Shown piece after piece: positions 7,482-18,017 of a stretch of DNA of 64,000 nucleotides (within the stretch, counting starts at the first letter, position 1; every line of letters starts with the position of its first letter). The DNA is taken from contig NZ_VEED01000019.1 in NCBI RefSeq assembly GCF_007678255.1, positions 1-64,000 on the forward strand. The letters run 5' to 3'. Under the pieces are notes generated by a model. The model did not search any database. It worked only from the letters and a program-made list of their open reading frames with translations, and was not told the DNA's origin. This DNA is from Bacillus sp. X1(2014). GTDB lineage: Bacteria > Bacillota > Bacilli > Bacillales_B > DSM-18226. The position numbers and the translations under genes were made by a program.

Positions 7482-8408
7482 CTACCTAGGGAAGAGTCTG
7501 CCTTTTGTCTCCATTTGCAAAGCATAGAGGAATTTTTTAATGTCGATTCGGGTAGTTGTGGTGTGGTTTTTTCCTTCCAGTTCGAGCATCTTCATTCTTA
7601 CTTGGGTGTAGTCGAACAATTTGGATGAGTAGTACTCAAATGTTGGGTTGGCATAATCGGTTAATCCCAGTGAAGCAAGATGCTCGAGCACCTGTTGGAG
7701 GATGCGGCGGATCCGTTGTTCCACAGCCTTGCCTTCTTTTCTTATTTCCTCCGGAGAGGCGGACGAACCAAGCCGTTTTTTCGCAGCCTGCTCATAAAGA
7801 TCCTTCATAGGCGGGAGCTCCCGATTTCCCTCCATGTCCCATTGATGCAAAATTTCTAGAAGATCCAGCAAATCCTTTTCACCGTTTTTGCCAACAATTC
7901 CAAGTTCAAGCAAGATGCTTTTAGCAGAGGACGGAAACAAAGGTTGTTTACTTGGGAGAGTGTTCTCAAACAGCCGGTTTTTTGTATTATGTGTATTTAA
8001 AAAGCTTAATGACTTTTGAATGTTATGAAGTGATTTTTCCAGTAACAGATAGTCACTTACTTTCTTAATGACACTTACCACCTCAAGCCGGTTAATCGGC
8101 TTTGTGATATAATGCTCGACACCTAGGGAATACGCTTCACTAATCATATCCTTCGTTTCGACTTGGGAGATCATGATGATTTTTCCCCGAAAGGAGGGAG
8201 CAATTTCTCTGACTGTCTCAATCCCGTCCCTGATGGGCATGAGCAGGTCAATCATTAGAATATCAACTTCCTGTATATCGAGGGTATGTGCATCTACTTC
8301 AGACCCGTCAGCTGCCTCCCCCACAACCGAACCCAATCCCTCTTCTTCAATAATATTGGATAACATCCCTCTGATAGTTGGGGTATCATCGACAATAAAA
8401 AATTTCAC
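7482..8408 (-). CDS. glnL: response regulator, GlnL (YcbB) type
   Basis: 308 residues. An N-terminal receiver domain (about 1-120) has the acidic pair DD at residues 7-8, the phospho-acceptor Asp in the MIDLLMP motif and the conserved Lys in ITKPI. The C-terminal part (about 165-300) is the YcbB-type DNA-binding region with KKRLGSSASPEE and RRILQQVLEHLASLG. It starts at GTG 8408, six bases after the kinase stop, with its ribosome binding site inside the kinase 3' end, so the two are co-translated. GlnL activates glutaminase and glutamine transport in B. subtilis; here the divergent neighbour is a glutamate symporter with matching half-sites in its promoter. Confidence 0.8.
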   Translation of the reverse strand: MKFFIVDDTPTIRGMLSNIIEEEGLGSVVGEAADGSEVDAHTLDIQEVDILMIDLLMPIRDGIETVREIAPSFRGKIIMISQVETKDMISEAYSLGVEHYITKPINRLEVVSVIKKVSDYLLLEKSLHNIQKSLSFLNTHNTKNRLFENTLPSKQPLFPSSAKSILLELGIVGKNGEKDLLDLLEILHQWDMEGNRELPPMKDLYEQAAKKRLGSSASPEEIRKEGKAVEQRIRRILQQVLEHLASLGLTDYANPTFEYYSSKLFDYTQVRMKMLELEGKNHTTTTRIDIKKFLYALQMETKGRLFPR

Positions 8409-8414
8409 TGTAAA

Positions 8415-9644
8415 TCACCCCTTTTTCGTTAAATTCACAACCGGAAGCTGAACTTCAAAGGTGGTTCCTTTTTCTTTTGAAGACTCAATCAGGTTAATTT
8501 TTCCATCAAGATCTTCAATTACATTTTTTGTGTAGGATAAACCAATTCCATTAGAAGCGATTCCGGCTTGGTCAAATTTCGTCGTAAAGCCTGGTTCAAA
8601 AATATACACTTTGTTTTTGTTAGAAATCCCGTTTCCATTATCCTTTATAGTTATTTTGACTAGGTCTTGAACCTTTTCAACCGTTACCACAATCTGCCCC
8701 TCCTGATTGATAGCTTCCACAGCATTGGCGACAAGATTATTGATTAGGGAAAGGAGGATAAAAGTACGGTACTCCGGATGTTCACCGGAAATTCTTACTT
8801 GGAAATCAATCGTTTTCCCGAGCAACTCACTATAATTTTTATTCGAGATGGCTGCAACAAAAATGATTTCCTGAATGTTCATAAAATCATCTAATTTTTC
8901 TTTGGCCATTAATTTGGACAAACCGGCATATATACGTTGATTATCTTTTTTAATCTCGTGTAATTCCCCGGCGATTTTCAGCATCGCTTGCGCTTGTTTC
9001 TGATTGTTTAGAGCTTTCAAATCACGATAAATTGCATAGCAGGCGCTGGTTAACTTCTCCGCATCTTTCGCTGATTTTTCCAATTGAAACATTTCTACAT
9101 ACAAATTTGAGACTAATAGTAAAACCTCTTCAGTCCGCTTTTTTTGCTGCTCTTCAGCCAACCTAGTTTCCCGTACTAAGATTGTATTGAAAAAACCGAG
9201 GACAAAGAAGCTGCGGATGATCGCTACCCCTATAATAATCAAGAAGCTCGAAGTTGTCATTTTCATATCGGTTGTAAAATGGCGAATGGCCATTTCGGTA
9301 ACATTCCCCATGATTTCGAGCACCATGCCAAGCAGACCAATGAGAAGCGGCCGATGATACAATTTCTTTACCTTGAAAATATGGAAAAACATGCCGAAGA
9401 CCATGTAATAAAAAAACACGGGAAAATGGATAGGGAATTCGAATGAGCCAACCTGTACCTTGTCCAGAATCATCCGAAAACAAACAACTGCACTTCCCGT
9501 TAAAAAGCCTGCTAAAACGGGATGGATTTTTCGTGACCATAACAAAATGAAGAAGAATACAGTTGTACTCATGCTAAATCTTAAATCAGCACCGCTTAAG
9601 GGGTAAAACTTTAATTCGCCGGTAATGGGCACAGCAATTATCAT
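8415..9644 (-). CDS. glnK: sensor histidine kinase, GlnK (YcbA) type
   Basis: About 409 residues. Roughly the first 165 form five or six membrane helices. A dimerisation helix follows, then a HATPase domain with N box NLVANAVEAI, G1 box DNGNGI and G2 box GIGLSY. It probably senses glutamine or glutamate status and phosphorylates the adjacent GlnL. The start is uncertain: ATG 9644 has no Shine-Dalgarno, while the frame stays open upstream and encodes a hydrophobic stretch (KLLAYLFMII) after an ATT codon at 9674 that has GAAAGGGAG at 7-base spacing. A ten-residue longer protein with a non-canonical ATT start is plausible. Confidence 0.8.
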   Translation of the reverse strand: MIIAVPITGELKFYPLSGADLRFSMSTTVFFFILLWSRKIHPVLAGFLTGSAVVCFRMILDKVQVGSFEFPIHFPVFFYYMVFGMFFHIFKVKKLYHRPLLIGLLGMVLEIMGNVTEMAIRHFTTDMKMTTSSFLIIIGVAIIRSFFVLGFFNTILVRETRLAEEQQKKRTEEVLLLVSNLYVEMFQLEKSAKDAEKLTSACYAIYRDLKALNNQKQAQAMLKIAGELHEIKKDNQRIYAGLSKLMAKEKLDDFMNIQEIIFVAAISNKNYSELLGKTIDFQVRISGEHPEYRTFILLSLINNLVANAVEAINQEGQIVVTVEKVQDLVKITIKDNGNGISNKNKVYIFEPGFTTKFDQAGIASNGIGLSYTKNVIEDLDGKINLIESSKEKGTTFEVQLPVVNLTKKG

Positions 9645-9735
9645 AAATAAATACGCTAATAATTTATCGCGAATAGAATCACTCCCTTTCTATCGTAAAA
9701 AAAATTTTGTTAATTGTAAAAATATTTTTAATCCA

Positions 9736-9761
9736 TTTTGTAGTTTTTTGTAGTTTATCGT
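9736..9761 (+). promoter_or_regulatory. GlnL-type direct repeat upstream of gltP
   Basis: TTTTGT-AGTT-TTTTGT, exactly the TTTTGT-N4-TTTTGT arrangement known for B. subtilis GlnL, followed in the same 10-bp phase by AGTT and a degenerate third half-site TATCGT. It overlaps the expected -35 region of gltP, where an activator would sit; a TATGAT -10 lies at 9773-9778. Confidence 0.75.
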
Positions 9762-9786
9762 AGTACTACAGGTATGATGTAAATGT

Positions 9787-9800
9787 TGAAAACGTTTACA
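9787..9800 (+). promoter_or_regulatory. cre box (CcpA site) upstream of gltP
   Basis: TGAAAACGTTTACA, a perfect cre consensus match identical to the mdeA box. It lies at or just after the predicted transcription start, a classic repressing position. Confidence 0.8.
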
Positions 9801-9853
9801 GGTTATATTCTACTTTAATGATATCAAAAAACTTATCGATGGGAGAGAAGCGA

Positions 9854-11101
9854 GTGAAAAAAATTAGTTTAGCATGGCAAATTTTTATTGGTTTAATTCT
9901 TGGGATTATTGTGGGTGCCATTTTTTACGGAAATCCTCATATTGAGCAATTCTTACAGCCGATTGGAAACATCTTTTTACGATTAATTAAAATGATTGTC
10001 GTGCCGATTGTTATTTCATGCCTTGTTGTCGGTGTGGCCGGTACGGGAGATATGAAATCATTAGGGAAGCTCGGCGGTAAAACGCTACTATATTTTGAAA
10101 TTATTACAACGATCGCAATCGTTGTTGGATTGTTAATCGCCAATGTTTTCCATCCAGGTACAGGCGTGGACCGTTCACAACTCGTTAAATCGGACATCAG
10201 CTCCTATGTAACGACTGAAAAAGCAACGGAGTCACACTCCCATATTGATACAATTGTGAATATCGTACCGACTAATGTGGTGCAGGCGTTCGCAAATGGG
10301 GACATGTTGGCAATTATTTTCTTCTCCGTAATGTTTGGACTTGGCGTTGCCGCAATCGGTGAAAAAGGCAAGCCGATTATCGCGTTTTTTAGGGGTACTG
10401 CTGATGCGATGTTCTATGTAACCAATCAGATTATGAAGATTGCTCCATTTGGGGTGTTTGCCTTAATTGGGGTTACGGTTTCGAAATTTGGGTTGGAATC
10501 ATTAATACCGTTAGGAAAATTGGTTATGACCGTTTATGGCGCAATGATATTCTTTATTATTGTGGTCCTTGGCATTGTTGCGAAAATAGCGGGTTATAAT
10601 ATTTTTAAGCTATTAGCTTATCTGAAAGACGAATTAATTTTAGGGTATTCCACAGCAAGTTCGGAAACTGTCCTTCCGAAAATTATGGAAAAAATGGAGC
10701 GTATCGGCTGTCCGAAAGGGATTACTTCATTCGTGATTCCGACTGGCTATTCCTTTAATCTCGATGGTTCAACCTTGTACCAGGCGATTGCAGCAATGTT
10801 CATCGCTCAAATGTATGGCATTCATATGAGCATTGGACAACAGATTACATTAGTCCTTATTTTAATGATTACCTCAAAAGGAATTGCAGGTGTCCCTGGT
10901 GTTTCAATTGTCGTCCTGCTTTCAACCTTAGGAAGTGTCGGTATTCCAGTTGAGGGCTTGGCGTTTATATTAGGCGTAGACAGGCTGCTGGACATGGCCC
11001 GTACATGTGTAAACATTGTTGGTAACTCACTAGCTGCTATTGTTATCACAAAATGGGAAGGTCATAAAGTCAAAGAACACATCGAAGAACAAGCTGCATA
11101 A
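9854..11101 (+). CDS. gltP: proton/sodium-glutamate (aspartate) symporter, DAACS family
   Basis: 415-residue membrane transporter of the dicarboxylate/amino acid:cation symporter family. It has multiple membrane helices, the serine-rich re-entrant loop (YSTASSETVLP), the TGYSFNLDGS motif of the cation site and the C-terminal VDRLLDMARTCVNIVGN segment with the substrate-binding Asp, Arg and Asn. These motifs follow the GltP branch rather than the C4-dicarboxylate DctA branch. I start at GTG 9854, preceded by GGGAGAGAAG; a 12-residue longer frame from 9818 lacks a good site. Transcription diverges from glnKL, with a GlnL-type repeat and a cre box between them, so it is probably induced by the two-component system and repressed by CcpA. 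Confidence 0.85.
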   Translation: MKKISLAWQIFIGLILGIIVGAIFYGNPHIEQFLQPIGNIFLRLIKMIVVPIVISCLVVGVAGTGDMKSLGKLGGKTLLYFEIITTIAIVVGLLIANVFHPGTGVDRSQLVKSDISSYVTTEKATESHSHIDTIVNIVPTNVVQAFANGDMLAIIFFSVMFGLGVAAIGEKGKPIIAFFRGTADAMFYVTNQIMKIAPFGVFALIGVTVSKFGLESLIPLGKLVMTVYGAMIFFIIVVLGIVAKIAGYNIFKLLAYLKDELILGYSTASSETVLPKIMEKMERIGCPKGITSFVIPTGYSFNLDGSTLYQAIAAMFIAQMYGIHMSIGQQITLVLILMITSKGIAGVPGVSIVVLLSTLGSVGIPVEGLAFILGVDRLLDMARTCVNIVGNSLAAIVITKWEGHKVKEHIEEQAA

Positions 11102-11114
11102 GCTGTCATATTGG

Positions 11115-11154
11115 AAAAGGCACAACTAGTGAATAATAGCTAGTTGTGCCTTTT
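11115..11154 (+). terminator. gltP terminator
   Basis: AAAAGGCACAACTAG / CTAGTTGTGCCTTTT, a 15-bp perfect stem followed by a further T. Confidence 0.9.
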
Positions 11155-11203
11155 TGGTTTTTATCCATAAAGTTATCTTAACATGTTGGTACCGGGGCTT
11201 TTT

Positions 11204-11392
11204 CTATCGTCGATTGACCCATTGGATTGATTTCCGATATAAATACGCTAGTATGATATAGATAACGATAACAATAGCGGCAGTCCAAAGTCTTTCTTGT
11301 AAAACACCGTCTGCAAATAACACAGGACCTAATCCGAAAAATGTCACTAATGCGATGAGAATGATAAATATGAAGTGTAGTAAAAATTTCAC
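11204..11392 (-). CDS. small two-helix membrane protein
   Basis: 62 residues if started at GTG 11392, which has GGGGGTG at suitable spacing (a three-codon longer frame starts at 11401). Two hydrophobic helices span about residues 5-28 and 38-55, with a short loop and a basic tail (RKSIQWVNRR). I do not recognise the family. It lies between the gltP and tyrS terminators, so it is probably expressed alone. Size, helix pattern and start site make it credible as coding. Confidence 0.6.
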   Translation of the reverse strand: MKFLLHFIFIILIALVTFFGLGPVLFADGVLQERLWTAAIVIVIYIILAYLYRKSIQWVNRR

Positions 11393-11478
11393 TTGATTCA
11401 CCCCCAGACAGCAATTTCCTCTGTATATTAGACGAATGGATTTAACACGTTGTTACAAAAATTAAGTGTTTTAACCCA

Positions 11479-11509
11479 AAGAAGGGCTTTGATCTCCAAA
11501 GCCCTTCTT
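11479..11509 (-). terminator. tyrS terminator
   Basis: AAGAAGGGCTTTG / CAAAGCCCTTCTT, a 13-bp stem with a 5-base loop just after the tyrS stop. Confidence 0.8.
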
Positions 11510-11512
11510 CTA

Positions 11513-13045
<1,533 letters not shown>

Positions 13046-13140
13046 GTATAGCTTTTTTTACCATAATTATAGTACCTTGTCAAACATAACTGGAAATTTC
13101 AGATAAATGTAGAACTTTGTCAGTTTTTATACCATTGATA

Positions 13141-13149
13141 TGCTATAAT
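13141..13149 (+). promoter_or_regulatory. extended -10 promoter of the PBP gene
   Basis: TGCTATAAT, an extended -10 (TGnTATAAT) about 32 bases upstream of the start codon; no strong -35 is seen at ideal spacing. Confidence 0.5.
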
Positions 13150-13180
13150 GTATGTGATTTTAGATGAGGTGATACTATAG

Positions 13181-16009
13181 ATGGTTGAAAAATTACAAGC
13201 ATGGATCGATAAAGCAAAATCCGTACTGAACATATTTACCCATAGAAAAACGGTTAAAAGTGCACGAATCACATATCAAGTCGTTTGGAATCTGTTTCTC
13301 CTTGTACTAACAGTGGTAATTCTAGGTGGATCATTTGCTGCAGGTGTCGGTGCTGGTTATTTTGCCTCACTTGTTAAAGATGAACCTGTCCGCTCCTATG
13401 ATAGCATGAAAAAGGATATTTATAACTACACAGAAACCTCTGAGTTATATTTTGCCGATAATAAATATCTTGGAAAACTCCGTACAGATTTAGAACGGGA
13501 GGAAGTAAAATTAGAAGATGTTTCCGATTATTTGGTAAACGCAGTTGTTGCAACCGAAGACGAATACTTCTACAAACATAAAGGTGTCGTACCAAAAGCC
13601 GTATTCCGGGCTGTCTTCCAAGAAGTGACAAATTCCGCGGTTCAATCCGGCGGCAGTACGCTAACACAGCAATTAATAAAAAATCAAATTCTAACTAATG
13701 AAGTTTCATTTCAAAGAAAAGCGAGTGAAATTTTACTTGCCCTTCGTTTAGAGAAATTTTTTGATAAAAAAGAAATTTTGGAAGCCTATCTGAACGTTTC
13801 TACGTTAGGGAGAAATTCGTCTGGACGAAATATTGCTGGTGTTCAAGCGGCAGCAAAAGGAATTTTTGGTAAAAAGGCAAGTGATTTAACACTACCACAA
13901 GCGGCCTTCATTGCCGGATTGCCTCAAAGTCCATTCGGATATACCCCTTTCACAAGAGAAGGTACGATAAAAGAACCAAAATATCTTGAACCAGGTCTTA
14001 CACGGATGAAAACAGTCTTAAAGAGAATGTTTGACGGTGGTTATATTACCCAAAAGCAATATGCTGAGGCTTCTGCCTACGATATTAAAAAGGATTTTAT
14101 TAAACCAGTTGCTAACCCACTCGAAAAATACCCTTGGCTAACAGTCGAAATTGAAAAGCGTTCGATTGAAGTTTTGACTACTGTTTTAGCAAAAGATGAT
14201 GGGATTTCAGAAAAACAGTTAAAGAACGATGATAACCTAGCTTATAAATATCAAATCTTGGCTAGAAATGCACTGCGTCAGAATGGATACCAGATTCATT
14301 CGACAATTGACAAAAAAATCTATGATGCCATGCAGAAGGTAAAAGATAATTATAAATATTACGGACCTGATAAACCTCAGGAAAAAAAGGATCCTGAAAC
14401 TGGTGAAGTTAAAACGGTTATGGAACCCGCCGAGGTTGGGGCAGAATTGATTGAAAACAAAACTGGAAAGATTATCAGTTTTGTGGCTGGAAGGAATTAT
14501 GATGATCAACAGCTTAATCACGCAACCAGTGCAATTAGACAAAACGGTTCGACTATGAAACCACTTCTAGTCTACGCTCCGGCGATTGAGTTAGGAAAAG
14601 CTGCTCCAGGCACACCGCTTCCAAACGTAGCGTTAGCTTTAGCGCCCGGCAGAAGTGATCCATGGCCGCAAAACTATGACTATCGCTACAGTGGACTGGT
14701 TTCAGCAAGATATGCCCTGGCGAAATCCTATAATGTTCCAGCTGTTAAACTTTACAAGAGTATCGTTGATCAGCGACCTGCCAAGTATCTTGAAAAAATG
14801 GGATTTACCTCTTTAAGAAAAGACGATTATACAAATCTAGCTACTTCGATTGGCTCAATGACAAATGGGGTAACGATTGAAGAAAATACAAATGCATTCA
14901 GCACCTTTGCTAACGATGGAAAATTTGTTGATGCCTATATGATTGATAAAATTGTTGATAAAAACGGCAAGGTCATCTATCAGCATAAAGTAACTCCTGT
15001 TAAAGTCTTTAAACCGCAAACAGCTTATTTAACCATTGATATGATGCGAGACGTTGTTAAAATGGGGACGGCTGCAGGTGTTAGAAACCAATTAAACTTT
15101 AGCAGCGACTGGGCAGGGAAAACAGGGACAGGAAATCAATATATCGACTCCTGGTTTGTTGCTTCAAACCCTAATGTCACCTTTGGTCTTTGGAGAGGAT
15201 ATGATACACCAAAATCGCTCCAGACATCTGGAATGTCTTATAGTGCACGGACCAATAACTTATGGGCAAAGTTAATGAACGCTGCCTATAAAATTAGGCC
15301 GGATTTAATTGATCCAGACAAGTCATTTAAAATGCCAAAAGGAATCGTGAAACGCTCCTATTGTGCTGTTTCAGGAATGCTTCCTTCTGAAGCTTGTTCA
15401 AAAGCAGGCTTAATTGAAAGTGATTACTTTAATGTCAATAATGTACCAACTAAAGTAGACGATAGCTTGATTGAAGCAAACTATGTCACGGTAGGTGACA
15501 AAAAATATTTAGCCTTAGACTCTACACCAAAAGAGTTTTCCCAATTTGGTCTCGTCTTAAATCCTGATTTTATTAAACGGATTGTTGGAAGTAACTTCCA
15601 CAATTATAGTCAATTGATTCCACAGAAGGATCGTTGGGGAAAAATTCTTGTTTCAACCGCAAGAATGTCCGATAACGGAAAGAACCCTGCTAGTGTTAAC
15701 GTAAAAGCAAATGGAAATACCTTATCATGGTCATCCTCAGGGGATAAGGATGTTGTTGGTTACCGCATCTATCAAGGTGGGGTAAGCGCTAAAAAAGTAG
15801 GAAGTGTAGTCAATAGTTCTAAGCGTTCATTTAAAGTTGGGACCGGATCTTTCTATGTAACAGCAGTTGATATAGCCGGTAAGGAGTCTGCTCCATCAAA
15901 TTTAGTCGATGCAGGTGTGATCATACCAACTGATCCAACTAATCCTGTCGTACCGAATGACCCTAACGTTCCAACTCAGCCGAAACCGACTGATCCGGCA
16001 ACACCATAA
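13181..16009 (+). CDS. class A penicillin-binding protein, PBP1A family, with FnIII-like tail
   Basis: 942-residue bifunctional peptidoglycan synthase anchored by one helix at about 34-62, with the bulk outside the membrane. The GT51 glycosyltransferase has E126 in the ATEDEYFYKHKG motif and GGSTLTQQLIKN at 157-168. The transpeptidase carries STMK with S457, SYN at 516-518 and KTG at 647-649, all intact. A fibronectin type III-like domain occupies about 830-915, then a Pro/Thr-rich tail of PTDP/PNDP repeats ends the protein; such tails probably span or contact wall. It is longer than B. subtilis PbpG. It is flanked by its own promoter and a terminator shared with acsA. Confidence 0.92.
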   Translation: MVEKLQAWIDKAKSVLNIFTHRKTVKSARITYQVVWNLFLLVLTVVILGGSFAAGVGAGYFASLVKDEPVRSYDSMKKDIYNYTETSELYFADNKYLGKLRTDLEREEVKLEDVSDYLVNAVVATEDEYFYKHKGVVPKAVFRAVFQEVTNSAVQSGGSTLTQQLIKNQILTNEVSFQRKASEILLALRLEKFFDKKEILEAYLNVSTLGRNSSGRNIAGVQAAAKGIFGKKASDLTLPQAAFIAGLPQSPFGYTPFTREGTIKEPKYLEPGLTRMKTVLKRMFDGGYITQKQYAEASAYDIKKDFIKPVANPLEKYPWLTVEIEKRSIEVLTTVLAKDDGISEKQLKNDDNLAYKYQILARNALRQNGYQIHSTIDKKIYDAMQKVKDNYKYYGPDKPQEKKDPETGEVKTVMEPAEVGAELIENKTGKIISFVAGRNYDDQQLNHATSAIRQNGSTMKPLLVYAPAIELGKAAPGTPLPNVALALAPGRSDPWPQNYDYRYSGLVSARYALAKSYNVPAVKLYKSIVDQRPAKYLEKMGFTSLRKDDYTNLATSIGSMTNGVTIEENTNAFSTFANDGKFVDAYMIDKIVDKNGKVIYQHKVTPVKVFKPQTAYLTIDMMRDVVKMGTAAGVRNQLNFSSDWAGKTGTGNQYIDSWFVASNPNVTFGLWRGYDTPKSLQTSGMSYSARTNNLWAKLMNAAYKIRPDLIDPDKSFKMPKGIVKRSYCAVSGMLPSEACSKAGLIESDYFNVNNVPTKVDDSLIEANYVTVGDKKYLALDSTPKEFSQFGLVLNPDFIKRIVGSNFHNYSQLIPQKDRWGKILVSTARMSDNGKNPASVNVKANGNTLSWSSSGDKDVVGYRIYQGGVSAKKVGSVVNSSKRSFKVGTGSFYVTAVDIAGKESAPSNLVDAGVIIPTDPTNPVVPNDPNVPTQPKPTDPATP

Positions 16010-16015
16010 ATAATT

Positions 16016-16052
16016 AAAACGCACCGACAGCAAATGTGTCGGTGCGTTTTTT
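16016..16052 (+). terminator. shared terminator between PBP gene and acsA
   Basis: AAAACGCACCGACA / TGTCGGTGCGTTTT with T and A tracts at both ends, serving two convergent genes. Confidence 0.9.
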
Positions 16053-16076
16053 ATTTAGCTATTGATTGGTTTCTTT

Positions 16077-17795
16077 TTAATCTTCCATCGTAGAAAGGTC
16101 ACCAGTTGGAAGGTTTAGTTCCCATGCCTTTAGTACCCGTCTCATAATCTTACCGCTTCTTGTTTTCGGCAGTTTATCACGGAAATCGATTTCACGTGGA
16201 GCTGCGTGGGCGGCCAATCCTTTTTTGACAAATTGGCGGATTTCTTCTTTTAGTTCATCCGTTGCCGAGTACCCGTCCCTCAGTGCAATGAACGCCTTAA
16301 TGATTTCCCCGCGAACTGGGTCTGGTTTACCGATGACACCTGCTTCAGCAACGGCAGGATGTTCGACAAGCTTGCTTTCTACTTCAAACGGTCCCACGCG
16401 CTCTCCTGAAGTCATAATGACATCATCCACACGTCCTTGGAACCAGAAATAGCCATCTTCGTCCATGTATGCTGAATCGCCTGAGACATACCAGTCACCT
16501 GGCATAAAGTAAGATTCATACTTTTCAGGATTATTCCAAATCCTATGCATCATCGATGGCCATCCCTTTTTAATCGCAAGGTTCCCCATTCGATATGGAG
16601 GCAGCTCATTTCCTTGATTATCAACAATCGCTGCCTCTACACCTGGAATTGGTTTACCCATTGAACCAGGCTTAATTTCCATACAAGGATAATTACTAAT
16701 CAGCTGAGCACCAGTTTCTGTCATCCACCAGTTATCATGAATGCGCTTGTTGAATACCTTTGACCCCCATTTAACTACCTCGGGGTTTAAAGGCTCCCCA
16801 ACACTTAGGACGTGACGGAGGCTGCTTAGGTTGAATTTCTTAACTAACTCATCACCTGCACCCATTAACATCCGGAATGCCGTTGGTGCACTATACCAGA
16901 CTGTTACCCCGAAATCTTCAATCATTTGATACCAAGATTCCGGACTAAAGCGCCCTCCTACAATCACATTCGATGTTCCTGTTAACCATGGCCCGAAGAT
17001 TCCGTAAGAGGTACCTGTAACCCAGCCTGGGTCTGCCGTACACCAGTAAACGTCATCTTCTTTTAAATCGAGCACCCATTTTGCTGTTTGATAATGCTGA
17101 AGCATGGCATTATGTACATGCAGTACGCCCTTTGGTTTCCCAGTAGACCCAGATGTATAATGCAAAATGAGACCATCATTCCTGTCTACCCATTCAATTT
17201 GAAGCTCTTTACTTGCAGATTCAAATTTTTTCAGAAAGTCAATATATGGTCCTTGTTCATCTACATTGCTGCCAATAAGGAAAATAGATTTAAGCGCTGG
17301 CAGCTCTTGAACAGGTACACGTTCCAACAGTTCAGGCGTGGTAACTAAAACTTTCGCCTCACTGTCTTGCAAGCGGTCCCTGACAGCCCCTTCCATGAAT
17401 GCCTCAAATAAAGGACCAACAATCGCACCAAGTTTGATGGCACCCAATACAGTAAAATAAAGTTCAGGAGAGCGCGGCATAAAAATAAAGACACGGTCGC
17501 CTTTATCGACATCACCGAATGTTTTTAACACGTTGCCCGCTTTATTTGATAGTTCTTTCATTTCCTTAAAAGTATACTTTTCATTTCTAGAACCATCTCG
17601 ATAATATAGGGCTACTTTATTTTTCCGGAAGGTTTTCGCGTGACGGTCGATGGCCTCGTGAGCCATGTTGACAAGACCCGTTTCACTCCATGAAAATTCC
17701 TTTTCCGTTTCCTTCCAATCAAAATCTCTGTACTTTTCTTGATAATTTACTAGATTATGATCCCCTTGTACGACTGGTAACGCTTCCACTTTCAT
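16077..17795 (-). CDS. acsA: acetyl-CoA synthetase
   Basis: 572 residues, the same length as B. subtilis AcsA. It activates acetate to acetyl-CoA through acetyl-AMP. ANL-superfamily motifs are present: the P-loop YTSGSTGKPKG, the WWMTETG motif, the SGDSAYMDEDGYFWFQGR hinge region and the C-terminal PKTRSGKIMRR. The lysine in that last motif is K549, the residue acetylated by AcuA and deacetylated by AcuC in B. subtilis. It diverges from acuABC, which encodes that control system, so both the enzyme and its switch share one intergenic region. Confidence 0.96.
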   Translation of the reverse strand: MKVEALPVVQGDHNLVNYQEKYRDFDWKETEKEFSWSETGLVNMAHEAIDRHAKTFRKNKVALYYRDGSRNEKYTFKEMKELSNKAGNVLKTFGDVDKGDRVFIFMPRSPELYFTVLGAIKLGAIVGPLFEAFMEGAVRDRLQDSEAKVLVTTPELLERVPVQELPALKSIFLIGSNVDEQGPYIDFLKKFESASKELQIEWVDRNDGLILHYTSGSTGKPKGVLHVHNAMLQHYQTAKWVLDLKEDDVYWCTADPGWVTGTSYGIFGPWLTGTSNVIVGGRFSPESWYQMIEDFGVTVWYSAPTAFRMLMGAGDELVKKFNLSSLRHVLSVGEPLNPEVVKWGSKVFNKRIHDNWWMTETGAQLISNYPCMEIKPGSMGKPIPGVEAAIVDNQGNELPPYRMGNLAIKKGWPSMMHRIWNNPEKYESYFMPGDWYVSGDSAYMDEDGYFWFQGRVDDVIMTSGERVGPFEVESKLVEHPAVAEAGVIGKPDPVRGEIIKAFIALRDGYSATDELKEEIRQFVKKGLAAHAAPREIDFRDKLPKTRSGKIMRRVLKAWELNLPTGDLSTMED

Positions 17796-17923
17796 TCAAT
17801 CTCCCCCTTTGACCTTATTTTAAAATTACTATAGTACAAATATATACTATTCGCAATTTTTTAAAAAGTAAATTATATGCATTTTTTATTTTTATCGACT
17901 AAATGCCTAGAAAACATTATTTT

Positions 17924-17938
17924 ATCTTACAGAAAATT
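17924..17938. promoter_or_regulatory. CodY-like box between acsA and acuA
   Basis: ATCTTACAGAAAATT matches the CodY consensus AATTTTCWGAAAATT at 12 of 15 positions. In B. subtilis this region is known to respond to CcpA and CodY. No good cre match was found by eye in 17796-18017. Confidence 0.4.
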
Positions 17939-18017
17939 TTGTGAAGTTACTTATCATTGATAGATTTTATGTATAATAGAATTAATATGGAGTGATTTTC
18001 CCAAGGTAGGTGACCGT

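Noticed and set aside
9163..9540. 125-codon frame inside glnK on the same strand
   Set aside because: Out of frame with the kinase, whose domains are intact; shadow.
11178..11414. 78-codon frame overlapping the small membrane protein gene
   Set aside because: The 11204-11392 frame has two membrane helices and a placed ribosome binding site; the other does not.
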